The notes below the pieces were generated by a model that was not told the DNA's origin, ran no database searches, and worked only from the letters and a program-made list of their open reading frames with translations. The translations under genes were made by a program, and so were the position numbers. From a virus, in the IMG/VR virus record IMGVR_UViG_3300004460_000221, positions 1 to 22,565 of that record: a stretch of DNA of 22,565 nucleotides, one strand, 5' to 3'. Positions 7,147 to 15,609 of this stretch are shown here, piece by piece (positions within the stretch are counted from its first letter, which is position 1; each line of letters opens with the position of its first letter).

Positions 7147-9336
7147 TTATTCAATTGTTAATGTGTCGTTACTTTCAGTCAATATGCATTCGTTGCTCTC
7201 AGTTATTATGCAATCACCATTTGGTGCTGGTATCTCTGTGTATGTTAATTGTATAACCTTCAACAGCTCCACTTTGCACACATCCCTATTGCTCGCGTTG
7301 TAGTCGACAATTTTATTAAGTCTATACAATACGCCATCTATATATATCAATTTTGAGAAATCGAGCTGTCTAATATCTTGCTCATTTAATCTGAATGTTG
7401 CAGTAAGTAATCGACTATCCTTATCAATCACCTCATACATATATGGCAACCAATACACGCTAAATTGATTGACAGATGGATCACCGCCGGTTATGTTGCT
7501 ATAAAATAGCTCGTATGGTACCCCAAAGTTGAGATCATCAGCCGGAGTAATTGGATCATCAAAGTGTCCAGCATATGGGTACGATGTGAAATCCAATGAT
7601 AATGGATTTGAAGTATCGCCGCTCAATGTCCATTCATCAACTCCACTGATGTACTTTGCCTGCAATATTCTTATGTTGCTATCAATTGGCTCATATACAT
7701 TGGCGTTGTATTTGTATATGCCCGGATATACTTTATCATCGCCAACAATACTATAAATCGGAGTACCTGCAAATATTACCTCAAATGATTTGCTCTCATT
7801 GCTGAACTCAAATAATGTGTCATATATGTAGCTACCATAGCTGAGATTGTATCTTTTATTGTATGTTTCGTTAAAATAGTCGCCATCCGCTTTGTACTTA
7901 AAATTGTAGTATCTCGCGTTAATTTCACTCATTGGCTTAATTACCATCGGCTTACTACGATCTAATTTATATGTCCAATCGAGTGCCTCATTTGGATCGA
8001 TGCCGTAATATTCAATAAATGGCTTTACAATCAAAAAATTATCCCTATCCCTATCCTCATACAAATACAGGTTAAACATTTTCATCACTGATGTGATAAA
8101 ATCTTTTTGCAGGATGTTTTTAGGTAGGCATTCGTTAATCTTTATATCCTCATTTAAATTTATTGGTACATCCTGAGGTACAGTGCTCTCGATATAAATT
8201 TGGTTGTATGGGCTGCCAAATACTGGAGGTTTGCTGAGTATTACTTGCCATTGATTACCGAGCTCTGCCTCACCAACAATGTTAACCGATATTTGATCAC
8301 CCGGTGAAAGTGTGATATTTGGAGCCGACAACAAAACATTAAATGATCCAGATGCCTGATTTTCGCCAAATGTTTGAGTGAGTATCGGCGTACCATTAAC
8401 CCTCAATTCAAGACTAAAAAAATAACCCTCAACCAATGCTTTTGTAAATGTGCCGGCTGCCCTAAATGTTAAACTGCCAATTAAATTTGCACCGCCTGAC
8501 CATGTAAATAAAGTATTGAGCCCTGATGCAGTGAATGATCCGAGCGCCACTTTATTTGCGTATGCAATAGCTTGCTCATAAGTTGTTATTCCACCCACAA
8601 CAGCGCCACTATTTAAAGTCTGTTTGTTAGCTCTCACATCCAGTGCAACCCTGCTATTGCGTGACAATGTTTTTCGGTTGTATGGTACAATCATCCGCTT
8701 AAGTCTGTCAGTATCCAACAAAGCAAAGTCGTAAGCATAACCAGCTGCATCAAATATTTTCTCGATGTACTCTTTGACAAATAGTGCAGGGCGAAAATTT
8801 TTGTAATACCATACACCGTAACCGCTGGCAATCATTGGGTAATAATACCCACTACCGCCATTGGCGTTTAACCATGAGTCAGATATATTCGCTCCGCTAT
8901 AAATATGGTCATAATCTGAGAAATCCAAATCCTCAAGTCTTGACGCCCCCAGCGCACTGATAAACGATCCAAGCTCGCCAAATACAGCGCATTCGTACTC
9001 AATATGATTGCGATCAATGACTATCTGCAATATTTTGATAATTCCTTTAAATACCTGTAAATTGCCTTGAAACATTATGCATCTGGCAGACTTAGCAATG
9101 TTGTAATTATAGTTGACATTTGGCAGGTCATCATTGGTAACCGTTCCACTGGATAGCTCAAATATGTTACCAAATACTACATTGTTTTTTGCTGTGCCGG
9201 GTACAATTATAGTTTTGCTAAATGATGTATTGCGGCTGCTAAAATCTTTAATGTCATCAATGCAGAATGTCATTAATGCATCAATCTCATTGGATATATC
9301 AACCGGCTGATTTTCGACATATAACTCTGTTATCAT
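7147..9336 (-). CDS. Large tail-tip/baseplate protein (729 aa)
   Basis: The N-terminus (MITELYVENQPVDISNEID) is followed by a segment with FSKTIIVPGTAKNN and, around 90-130, VFKGIIKILQI and YECAVFGELGSF, patterns I associate with hub or tail-tip proteins of Bacteroidota siphophages. A central beta-rich, glycine-containing part (about 260-380) resembles an inserted carbohydrate-binding-like or Ig-like domain. A later segment (LPKNILQKDFITSVMKMFNLYLYEDRD) would fit the hub-like part. No lysozyme or peptidase motif was seen. The start ATG overlaps the previous gene's stop as ATGA, so the two are probably translated together and act in the same assembly. The exact structural role is inferred. Confidence 0.65.
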   Translation of the reverse strand: MITELYVENQPVDISNEIDALMTFCIDDIKDFSSRNTSFSKTIIVPGTAKNNVVFGNIFELSSGTVTNDDLPNVNYNYNIAKSARCIMFQGNLQVFKGIIKILQIVIDRNHIEYECAVFGELGSFISALGASRLEDLDFSDYDHIYSGANISDSWLNANGGSGYYYPMIASGYGVWYYKNFRPALFVKEYIEKIFDAAGYAYDFALLDTDRLKRMIVPYNRKTLSRNSRVALDVRANKQTLNSGAVVGGITTYEQAIAYANKVALGSFTASGLNTLFTWSGGANLIGSLTFRAAGTFTKALVEGYFFSLELRVNGTPILTQTFGENQASGSFNVLLSAPNITLSPGDQISVNIVGEAELGNQWQVILSKPPVFGSPYNQIYIESTVPQDVPINLNEDIKINECLPKNILQKDFITSVMKMFNLYLYEDRDRDNFLIVKPFIEYYGIDPNEALDWTYKLDRSKPMVIKPMSEINARYYNFKYKADGDYFNETYNKRYNLSYGSYIYDTLFEFSNESKSFEVIFAGTPIYSIVGDDKVYPGIYKYNANVYEPIDSNIRILQAKYISGVDEWTLSGDTSNPLSLDFTSYPYAGHFDDPITPADDLNFGVPYELFYSNITGGDPSVNQFSVYWLPYMYEVIDKDSRLLTATFRLNEQDIRQLDFSKLIYIDGVLYRLNKIVDYNASNRDVCKVELLKVIQLTYTEIPAPNGDCIITESNECILTESNDTLTIE

Positions 9337-10529
9337 CTGTATTGTACATTTTTGATGTCGCCATATTCACCGGCTAATTTTAAATTGAAATGCCTATCGC
9401 TTGATCTTTGCTTGTACTCAAATGATTGGTCAGTAATTGTGAATGGTACCAAATACCCATTCTCCTCAATGTACACTTGTGGGCTCTTTACAAGCTCACT
9501 CAACCACGATAATTGTGCCTCAGTTAACCAATCACTATTGAGCTCCAAACGCTCTTTAAAGTTGCCGTAATAGGTTACTTTGTCATCGTTCATAATAGCA
9601 CCGCTATTGTAAGACATCACCCCATTGCTGGCAATTGTGTACTTTAATTTGGTAAAGTCTTTTTTTATAATGTCAATAGCGCGCTTTGATACTTTGTTGA
9701 ATGAGTATGACTCATATCCGCCGAGTCTATTTAAAAAATGCAAATTGTATTGAGTGTATCGCGGTTCGCAAACTAAATCAAATCTGTATGTTATGGGTGC
9801 CCATCCCGGAGGAGGATCGGCTGCAACCATAGTGACTGTATAATATGCTACATTGGTAAAATTGAAACCAAAATAATCATTTAATACATACGGTGAAACA
9901 TTAAAAATACACATCGTATCTGTTGCCACACTACCTGATACATCGTTGTTATCAATTGTGCTGCCTGATGCATTAAATGTTTCAACAAACATAGTCACTG
10001 CGCTACCGCTTGAAAAGTATGGCATAAATACAACCTTTGATGTATTTAATACATTTGTGCGCAATGGTCGACTCGTAGCAAACTGATCTAAATAAACGCT
10101 TAAATTTTCCAATACTGAACCAACCAATCGACCAGTATAATAATTGAAAAAATTAGTCGCTGTTGATAGTAATTGATTTGTGTAAAGCGTTGGAGTGACT
10201 CCATACTCAAACCCAAATTTTACCTGAACATTTGCCAAATGATTATCAAATACATCTGGCTGTAAATTGTAAATGTCTATATTGGTAAAATTGCTGTTTA
10301 CATAATTGCGAACAATATTGCCTACATTAAAAACACCAAAATGATTGACCGGATCAGGTACAATCTTTAATCGGCTAACCATATCCCCAGCAACATACAC
10401 ATCAGCCACATATTTAAAATTTGGGTATGTTGTCGGCGCGTTTGATTTGGTTGTCTCATGTACTACATATACCAAATCGCCATGCGCAGATGAGTATTGT
10501 ACTGGCTCATATTTTAATAAGTAACTCAT
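9333..10529 (-). CDS. Probable distal tail/baseplate protein (398 aa)
   Basis: The protein is mostly beta-rich and aromatic, with no signal peptide or membrane helix. The C-terminal third has the clearest pattern: FLNRLGGYESYSFNK at about 265-279, then IKKDFTKLKY and, near the end, SWLSELVKSPQVYIEENG and HFNLKLAGEYGD. I have seen this arrangement in uncharacterised structural proteins of Bacteroidota phages encoded next to the large hub-like protein. Both ends show ATGA overlaps, with the gp10-like gene upstream and the 729-aa gene downstream, implying co-translation with tail genes. A distal tail or tail-tip subunit is the most reasonable guess. No enzyme motif was found. Confidence 0.6.
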   Translation of the reverse strand: MSYLLKYEPVQYSSAHGDLVYVVHETTKSNAPTTYPNFKYVADVYVAGDMVSRLKIVPDPVNHFGVFNVGNIVRNYVNSNFTNIDIYNLQPDVFDNHLANVQVKFGFEYGVTPTLYTNQLLSTATNFFNYYTGRLVGSVLENLSVYLDQFATSRPLRTNVLNTSKVVFMPYFSSGSAVTMFVETFNASGSTIDNNDVSGSVATDTMCIFNVSPYVLNDYFGFNFTNVAYYTVTMVAADPPPGWAPITYRFDLVCEPRYTQYNLHFLNRLGGYESYSFNKVSKRAIDIIKKDFTKLKYTIASNGVMSYNSGAIMNDDKVTYYGNFKERLELNSDWLTEAQLSWLSELVKSPQVYIEENGYLVPFTITDQSFEYKQRSSDRHFNLKLAGEYGDIKNVQYR

Positions 10530-11188
10530 AAGCTATTTATAATATCTATTTTTAATGCCTCGCCAAATTCAACCTCAGCTGTTTTTGTTGCTGTCGCGGC
10601 TGCATCTGTCCAGAAGTTTGTTTTTTTCAATCCATGCTTTCTAATCATTCCAGCAATGACAATTGCTTGCGATGTTGATGTGTCTGTAATTTTCTGCCTG
10701 CGACTTTCACGCGGACTGATGGCATGACTTGCAGATTTGCGACTAAGTGTCTTTGATGCGAGCCCTTCTTTGATTAACCATTTGCGAATGGCTGTCACCA
10801 TATCACTATTCTTTTTGCCGCTGCCGCCTTTCTGTGGTTGCTTGAATGCATATGGGCTGTCTGATGGATTGCCTGACTGCCAACCTTTGACACCTTTGTC
10901 AATAAACTTGTAGTAATCAAGTACAGATATTTCAATCTGCATTGTCTTGCCAAATACCTGTATCTCAGATGGCTTTATTGAGTCAAGCAATGCGCCGGAT
11001 GATATACGATCAACATTATTAAGATTGTCAGTTGCCGATGCAATAAATGCCTCAGCTACATTGTACAAAGCTGTCTCCAGTGCTTGCCCTTCAAATTCCT
11101 TATATTGGTCAGGTACATCACTCATCAAGTCAATCAATCTATTATTGATGACCTGTTGTTGTCTTTTAGTGATGGATGATGTTGCCAA
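10526..11188 (-). CDS. HK97 gp10-like tail completion/neck protein (220 aa)
   Basis: The central YYKFIDKGVKGWQ (92-104) followed by SPYAF, and the later IRKHGLKKTNFW (182-193), match the pattern of HK97 gp10-type minor tail or tail-completion proteins, which often show a Y-x-x-F/Y-x-[DE]-x-G element and a final G-x-x-x-x-x-F/W. These proteins act at the head-tail interface or tail terminus. The assigned start is TTG at 11186-11188, which overlaps the preceding gene by 23 bases; the first ATG lies at codon 22 (11123-11125) and would remove part of the N-terminal helix. The TTG start is therefore likely but not certain. The end overlaps the next gene as ATGA. Confidence 0.72.
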   Translation of the reverse strand: MATSSITKRQQQVINNRLIDLMSDVPDQYKEFEGQALETALYNVAEAFIASATDNLNNVDRISSGALLDSIKPSEIQVFGKTMQIEISVLDYYKFIDKGVKGWQSGNPSDSPYAFKQPQKGGSGKKNSDMVTAIRKWLIKEGLASKTLSRKSASHAISPRESRRQKITDTSTSQAIVIAGMIRKHGLKKTNFWTDAAATATKTAEVEFGEALKIDIINSL

Positions 11189-11912
11189 TCTGTCTTTTAT
11201 TTAATTCGTATTCGTAATTATTCAATTCCTTTAAATATGCCAAATCATTGAATGCCTGCCGTACTGGTAAATTGAATGCTGCATCCAATGAGATATTCTC
11301 AAAGTCCGCCACTTTCTTTGCTGAGTAAATCCAACCATACCGGTCATTGAACTTGTTTTGCTCAGGTATCAACTCCTCATCAACCTCCTCATCAATACCG
11401 AGCAATCCTTTGTACTCATTATTAAACTCGTTAATCACCTTTACCACTTCTGCCACACTCCACAAAATCGGCAAAATTGGGAGCTGTAAAATATCCGCCG
11501 CCCTTTGATGATGGCTGATATCCTCATTCTCACACATTGATGCCGCAACTAAATGTAAGCTATCGATTTGCCCCTGTTTCATAAAGTGCTGTATTTCGAT
11601 ATACTGCGAAAACCGCATCTTTTGAATATCATAGTTAAACCGATACTTTGATATCTTATCAACCGGCTTGCCGACTTTTGACAGTGCTTTAAACCGATTT
11701 TGTAAGCTATTAACCAACCTCACAAACCTAATCATCCCCAGTTTACTTGTTCCCAATTTGTCAAGCTGCTGCTCTGTCCTACCTGTTAACGCTGTCAATG
11801 TCATCAGCAACTTATCATCATCAGCCATGTCCGACTCATTAATATCATTGATGTACTGATACATCTCAACACTAATCTTCGACCATTTAGGTATCTTAAA
11901 CATAAATATCAT
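11166..11912 (-). CDS. Possible tail assembly chaperone (248 aa)
   Basis: I do not recognise a firm family. The protein is mostly helical and charged. It starts with a short segment (SVEMYQYINDINES) and an LMTLTALTGRTEQQL stretch, has KYRFNYDIQKMRFSQYIEI in the middle, and ends with a helical region (SLDAAFNLPVRQAFNDLAYL). This overall layout resembles tail assembly chaperone-like proteins of Bacteroidota phages, which bind the tape measure before tail polymerisation. Here it lies next to tail genes but far from the tape measure gene. No ribosomal slippage site was identified. The start could be the ATG at 11910-11912 or the one three codons later. The stop overlaps the gp10-like start region by 23 bases. 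Confidence 0.55.
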   Translation of the reverse strand: MIFMFKIPKWSKISVEMYQYINDINESDMADDDKLLMTLTALTGRTEQQLDKLGTSKLGMIRFVRLVNSLQNRFKALSKVGKPVDKISKYRFNYDIQKMRFSQYIEIQHFMKQGQIDSLHLVAASMCENEDISHHQRAADILQLPILPILWSVAEVVKVINEFNNEYKGLLGIDEEVDEELIPEQNKFNDRYGWIYSAKKVADFENISLDAAFNLPVRQAFNDLAYLKELNNYEYELNKRQIGNIIHH

Positions 11913-11928
11913 AAACCTTTATTTGTTT

Positions 11929-13122
11929 CTATATTATCGCATAATGACCTGAGCCCCTCGCACCATTCCTGTACTTATGCCATGCCAATGCCAGCGAACA
12001 AACGCAGTCATCATGCAACCCAACCGGTGCAGAATACTTCACCCCTGTACGCGTAAACTCAAACTCAAATTGCTCAAGCTCATCTTTGATGTGCCCCTCA
12101 GGGAATTGTACCAACCTCTGCTGTATTGCCAATGCTAACCCCTCCATGATCTGTTGTTTGCTATTGCTCGTAAACTTAAACAGCTCCACATCCCTATGCC
12201 GCGCGATATCCTCACCAATTGGATCACCAACACCAGTGGAGTCAATAGCTATCTGAGCCATCGGCAAATCGAGTATTGTGCGCGTTGTCTGCCTCCAATC
12301 TTTTTGAAATCTATCAAAGTGACAAACTGCTCCGTTTTTATCGAGCCCTATGATGCATGTCCAGTCACTCGACTTTGCCAAATCGACACCAAAGCAAACC
12401 GCAGGCAATGTGCTGATGGAATATGTGCATTGGTTAATGTACCCCAATCCAAATGGATTGCTACCATCCTCAGCGGCCTCAGCTAAATACAGCTCTTTAA
12501 ATACTGCCTCCGGCAAATCTCTTTTTGCCTGTTCTATCTCATCCAATGTCAACAGCCCCTCAGCCGCCGCATCATAAGCTGTGATCTTAAAGTGCTCAAA
12601 GTTGGGCTCGCCTGACTTTGCCCTTTGTGCCATCCTATACCCCCAATTCTTTTTGCCCTTCACATTCCCAATGAACTTGCACCATCCATTTGTCGCAGTA
12701 AGTGTCGACCTCAATGCATACCATGACTCCTCACGCGCTCTCGTAAACTCATCAAATACTGCCGCATATACATCATCACCATAAAGGTTGTCAGGTTTCT
12801 CAGCTGACTTGAACTGAATATGTGATCCTGTTGGCAGTGTCAATTTGAGCTTTGTTTCATTTGCTTTAAAAAATTGCTTATCACTTACCTGTGCCCTCAT
12901 CCTATTGAATGCTATCTCTGCCTGACTGTACACTGGTGCCACCCACCAAACAGATTGATTTTCTTTAAGTTTCAAAGCTTGCTCAAATAGCCAAATTATA
13001 TGGCTTGCAGTCTTGCCGACCTTAGTCGATGCCTCAGTAACTGTGAACCTCGCATTGCTGTCTAAGATGGCACGCTGATAGTTGTAAATAAATGGCCGTT
13101 GGTATTGTATTTGTTTACTCAT
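11929..13122 (-). CDS. terL: Terminase large subunit (397 aa)
   Basis: This is the packaging motor ATPase and headful or site-specific nuclease. The N-terminal ATPase has a Walker A-type loop ASTKVGKT (31-38), a Walker B pair D124-E125 in AAVFDEF, and a coupling GN at 152-153. The C-terminal RNase H-like nuclease has the three expected acidic positions: D247 in FGVDLAK, D294 in IAIDSTG, and D371/D372 in GLHDDC. At 397 residues it is at the short end for the family, but the full motif set is present, so it is probably active. It begins with ATG at 13120-13122, overlapping the methyltransferase gene by 8 bases. It should act with the small subunit at 13701-14168 and with the portal encoded far downstream. 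Confidence 0.93.
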   Translation of the reverse strand: MSKQIQYQRPFIYNYQRAILDSNARFTVTEASTKVGKTASHIIWLFEQALKLKENQSVWWVAPVYSQAEIAFNRMRAQVSDKQFFKANETKLKLTLPTGSHIQFKSAEKPDNLYGDDVYAAVFDEFTRAREESWYALRSTLTATNGWCKFIGNVKGKKNWGYRMAQRAKSGEPNFEHFKITAYDAAAEGLLTLDEIEQAKRDLPEAVFKELYLAEAAEDGSNPFGLGYINQCTYSISTLPAVCFGVDLAKSSDWTCIIGLDKNGAVCHFDRFQKDWRQTTRTILDLPMAQIAIDSTGVGDPIGEDIARHRDVELFKFTSNSKQQIMEGLALAIQQRLVQFPEGHIKDELEQFEFEFTRTGVKYSAPVGLHDDCVCSLALAWHKYRNGARGSGHYAII

Positions 13123-13699
13123 ATTTCTTGTAAATCTTTGCCCATGCCGTTGGGATCAATGGGCTTTCAATCAACTCATATCCTTTCGACTTGAATAAGC
13201 TCACCCAATCATCCTGCGACTTAATGTTGATATGTCCCCATAAATCATCATATATGGTTACCTCTGATGTGGAGGAGTGATAAATGTACTTTGGTGATAT
13301 GGTGTTAAATAGGTTGTCAATCTGCTCATCAGTCATGTGCTCGCTTACCTCAATCCAAAACAGACAATCGGTTGTCACTGGCTTATTGATAATAGTTAAA
13401 TGCGGATATTTTTCTTTAATGTAATCGCGATGCGCTTTAAAATTCTCATATATCTTTACATCATATCCGAGCTGATGCATTGCATTGGAATAAACTCCAG
13501 TGCCGGCACCATAATCGAGCACCGATTTGATGTCGGTAAATTCTACCAGCTGATTTGCTGTTGCCTCGCATAAGCTGACAAATGCCGGATTGTCGGCAGA
13601 TATACCCATCGATAGCTCAGCCGCTAGAAATTCTTTATCCGTTATTTGCTCATTTGCTTTGTCCGATAACTGTTGAACCAGTTGTTGATTGAGTGTCAT
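13115..13699 (-). CDS. Class I SAM-dependent methyltransferase (194 aa)
   Basis: Residues 60-68 read VLDYGAGTG, the glycine-rich SAM-binding motif I, with a matching acidic position at E85 (KIYENF) and the usual alternating strands and helices after it. A WIEVSEHMTDEQIDNLF stretch at 115-131 occupies the motif IV/post-motif region. No (D/N)PP(Y/F) motif of N6-adenine or N4-cytosine DNA methyltransferases and no PC dipeptide of C5 enzymes is seen. The substrate is therefore unlikely to be DNA by a standard route, and a small-molecule, protein or glycan target is possible. The gene sits between the two terminase genes with one base separating it from the small subunit and an 8-base overlap with the large subunit, so it should be expressed with packaging genes. 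Confidence 0.8.
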   Translation of the reverse strand: MTLNQQLVQQLSDKANEQITDKEFLAAELSMGISADNPAFVSLCEATANQLVEFTDIKSVLDYGAGTGVYSNAMHQLGYDVKIYENFKAHRDYIKEKYPHLTIINKPVTTDCLFWIEVSEHMTDEQIDNLFNTISPKYIYHSSTSEVTIYDDLWGHINIKSQDDWVSLFKSKGYELIESPLIPTAWAKIYKKYE

Positions 13700-13700
13700 A

Positions 13701-14168
13701 TTATTTTAAATTTAAAGTGACCTGATATTGGCTTATCTGGTGATCAATTTTATCCGGTGCATAAGCCCCCCTCAGCTTTAATAATTCCCTGATGGCGGCT
13801 GTCATTTCGGATGGTGAAGGTTTGCGCTGGTGATCAATCAAACCATCCGGCGTTAGTGTCGTTTCAACTACCTCAATATCACCCATCGCAATGCGGCATA
13901 ATTGCTCCTCCAATTCTAATGTGGTTTTTAGCCCTTTCTTGACACTTTCAATGGTTTCGAGTGTCATAGTACTACTGATAGTATTTTCTCGAATTTTGGT
14001 GCGTTTCTGTACTTCTGCGAATGCTTTTGACTTTAGTCGATAGAATGTTGATTTGGTAAGTTTCAAATCATTCCAAATATCCTCATCCTTTAGCTTTGGA
14101 TTTATTTGTTGCTTTTCGAGCTGGTCGGCTACCATCAATATCCTCAGATCGAAGTTTGTTTTGCCCAT
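13701..14168 (-). CDS. terS: Terminase small subunit-like protein (155 aa)
   Basis: The chosen start is ATG at 14166-14168 (MGKTNFDLRILMVADQL); an in-frame TTG lies three codons upstream. Residues 27-50 (IWNDLKLTKSTFYRLKSKAF) form a helix-turn-helix of the type that binds the packaging site in small terminases. A helical middle (SVKKGLKTTLELEEQLCRI) would suit oligomerisation, and a flexible C-terminal tail follows. Position two genes upstream of the large terminase supports the call. It overlaps the previous gene by 86 bases in another frame. The assignment is from HTH, length and context; small terminases are too divergent to be certain. Confidence 0.72.
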   Translation of the reverse strand: MGKTNFDLRILMVADQLEKQQINPKLKDEDIWNDLKLTKSTFYRLKSKAFAEVQKRTKIRENTISSTMTLETIESVKKGLKTTLELEEQLCRIAMGDIEVVETTLTPDGLIDHQRKPSPSEMTAAIRELLKLRGAYAPDKIDHQISQYQVTLNLK

Positions 14169-14394
14169 CTTGTTCAAGTTTTAAATCGTATTGAGTATAT
14201 GCATAAGTAATCATTGCAGCAATATCAGCTGAGCAATGCAGGCAACACAAGTAACCCGAATTGAACTCCTCACGAATTACATCCAATAATTGCTGTCGCG
14301 TTTCATTGGTTAGATTTTGAATGAACCCGGCACGAGTCAAAGTGATGTAGTGCCCCCGATTATTATCTAAAAATACCCTGTTGTTTTCCTTCAT
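14083..14394 (-). CDS. Conserved-type phage hypothetical protein (103 aa)
   Basis: The best start is ATG at 14392-14394, giving MKENNRVFLDNNRGHYITL; a longer frame reaches back to 14490 but lies inside the glycosyltransferase gene. The protein continues with an LTRAGFIQNL segment, a helical REEFNSGY, and a cysteine cluster YLCCLHCSADIAAM (about 48-61). The last third is polar and basic (SRPARKATNKSKAKG), and its coding sequence overlaps the small terminase gene for 86 bases. I recall similar short proteins next to terminase genes in Bacteroidota phages but know of no function. The cysteines could bind a metal, but only three are visible (50, 51, 54). Confidence 0.7.
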   Translation of the reverse strand: MKENNRVFLDNNRGHYITLTRAGFIQNLTNETRQQLLDVIREEFNSGYLCCLHCSADIAAMITYAYTQYDLKLEQDGQNKLRSEDIDGSRPARKATNKSKAKG

Positions 14395-15388
14395 ATATAT
14401 CAAATCTTTGTTGATTAATCTTTTTAAAATCATATACTTTGCTGCAATATTCCTGTAAGTTTTTGCCGTATATATCACGAGTGATTTCAATATCTGTCAT
14501 CAATTTCACTCCATTGTACCAATCTGATTGTTTTCTGACATAGTACACGCAATCCTCAGGGAAATCGAGATATGGATCAACATGACTGACAATCACTGGT
14601 ACCCCTGCCGCTGCTGCCTCCAATATCTTGAGATTGGATTTGTATTTGTTAAACCTATTCTCAATCAATGGTATTAAACAAATGTCTGCATGATTGTACA
14701 CCTGATAATATTCAAAGCATGACATTGAATTGAATATCTGACTATTGATTTTCAGCCCACATGTAAATGATGAAAGCATCTGATCACAATCATCCATTTG
14801 CGCAACATATCCAGCAAATACAGTCTGTAGCTTTTTTACGAGATGACTATCTGAATAGATTTTTTTCATGGGATTGCGCAGGATATTCATGTCATGCATG
14901 TGAGTAATTGAGCCCTGCCACATTAACCGAGTAACATCAGACTCAACCTTTTCAACTTTAAACTGCTCAAATCCAGATGGTATAGCATTTGGTAGTATGT
15001 ACACATTTTTATTGTAACTGCTAATTTGCTCAGCTAACCGCCAATGTGTACAGGTAACGATATCAGCTTTGATCATGTTATCAATGATAATGTTGCTGAT
15101 TTTGTTATGCTCCCAGTAGGGATATAAAATATGATCAGCATCCAACAGCCACAAATCATCAATGTCAATAACCACTTTAAATCCATATTTGTCTCGCCAT
15201 GCAAATATCTCATCCGATGAATTGTAAAATGCGAAACGATTTAACACCAACAAATCACATCCCTTTTCGATTTGCTCCTCAGTAAGCTTATTGGTGATGT
15301 GTATATCAACAGGTAAATTCATCAGTGGAGTGTATACCCGATGATAACATGATCCTGATGTTTGGTTAACTATACCTATTATTCTCAT
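14363..15388 (-). CDS. GT4-like glycosyltransferase (341 aa)
   Basis: The protein has a two-domain Rossmann (GT-B) look. The N-terminal half begins MRIIGIVNQTSGSCYHR and carries VVIDIDDLW at 72-80. The C-terminal half has the retaining glycosyltransferase signature, NLKILEAAAAGVPVIVS at about 252-268, with the E-x13-E-like pair E243 and E257 around it. GT-B enzymes transfer a sugar from an activated donor; the acceptor is unknown, and could be a virion protein, modified phage DNA or a host surface glycan. The start overlaps the upstream membrane-protein gene as ATGA. The gene lies between the sigma-like gene and the terminase genes, so it is probably expressed with or just before late genes. 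Confidence 0.82.
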   Translation of the reverse strand: MRIIGIVNQTSGSCYHRVYTPLMNLPVDIHITNKLTEEQIEKGCDLLVLNRFAFYNSSDEIFAWRDKYGFKVVIDIDDLWLLDADHILYPYWEHNKISNIIIDNMIKADIVTCTHWRLAEQISSYNKNVYILPNAIPSGFEQFKVEKVESDVTRLMWQGSITHMHDMNILRNPMKKIYSDSHLVKKLQTVFAGYVAQMDDCDQMLSSFTCGLKINSQIFNSMSCFEYYQVYNHADICLIPLIENRFNKYKSNLKILEAAAAGVPVIVSHVDPYLDFPEDCVYYVRKQSDWYNGVKLMTDIEITRDIYGKNLQEYCSKVYDFKKINQQRFDIYEGKQQGIFR

Positions 15389-15609
15389 AGCTTACGAATT
15401 AAACCATCTAACAATATCTGCAATACCATTGCAACAGCCATCATTGGGATAACCTCCCATTTAAACCCAACCAGTGCAAGTGTTAACCATCCACTCAGAC
15501 AAGTTGTACAATTTAACGGCTTAAAATTTAGCACCTGATTGAATCTATAAGGTGCCAATAAAACATTTACCCAAATGTATGCTAAGCATACAGCGTAGAT
15601 TATTTCCAT
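15385..15609 (-). CDS. Small membrane protein with a CxxC motif (74 aa)
   Basis: Hydrophobic segments lie at about 3-19, 38-50 and 53-70, suggesting two or three membrane helices, with no clear cleavable signal. A CTTC motif (Cys34, Cys37) sits just before the second segment in the stretch NFKPLNCTTCLSGWL. I have seen this FKPLNCxxC-xxW pattern in short proteins of Bacteroidota phages, without a known role. It overlaps the sigma-like gene by 10 bases and the glycosyltransferase by 4 (ATGA). It could anchor or assist the glycosyltransferase, but that is only suggested by the coupling. A holin is another option; nothing else lysis-related is nearby, so I do not call it one. Confidence 0.7.
   Translation of the reverse strand: MEIIYAVCLAYIWVNVLLAPYRFNQVLNFKPLNCTTCLSGWLTLALVGFKWEVIPMMAVAMVLQILLDGLIRKL

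Noticed and set aside
14395-14490. Longer form of the 103-aa gene starting at 14490
   Set aside because: It would run far into the glycosyltransferase coding sequence; the ATG at 14394 begins where the recognisable protein pattern begins.
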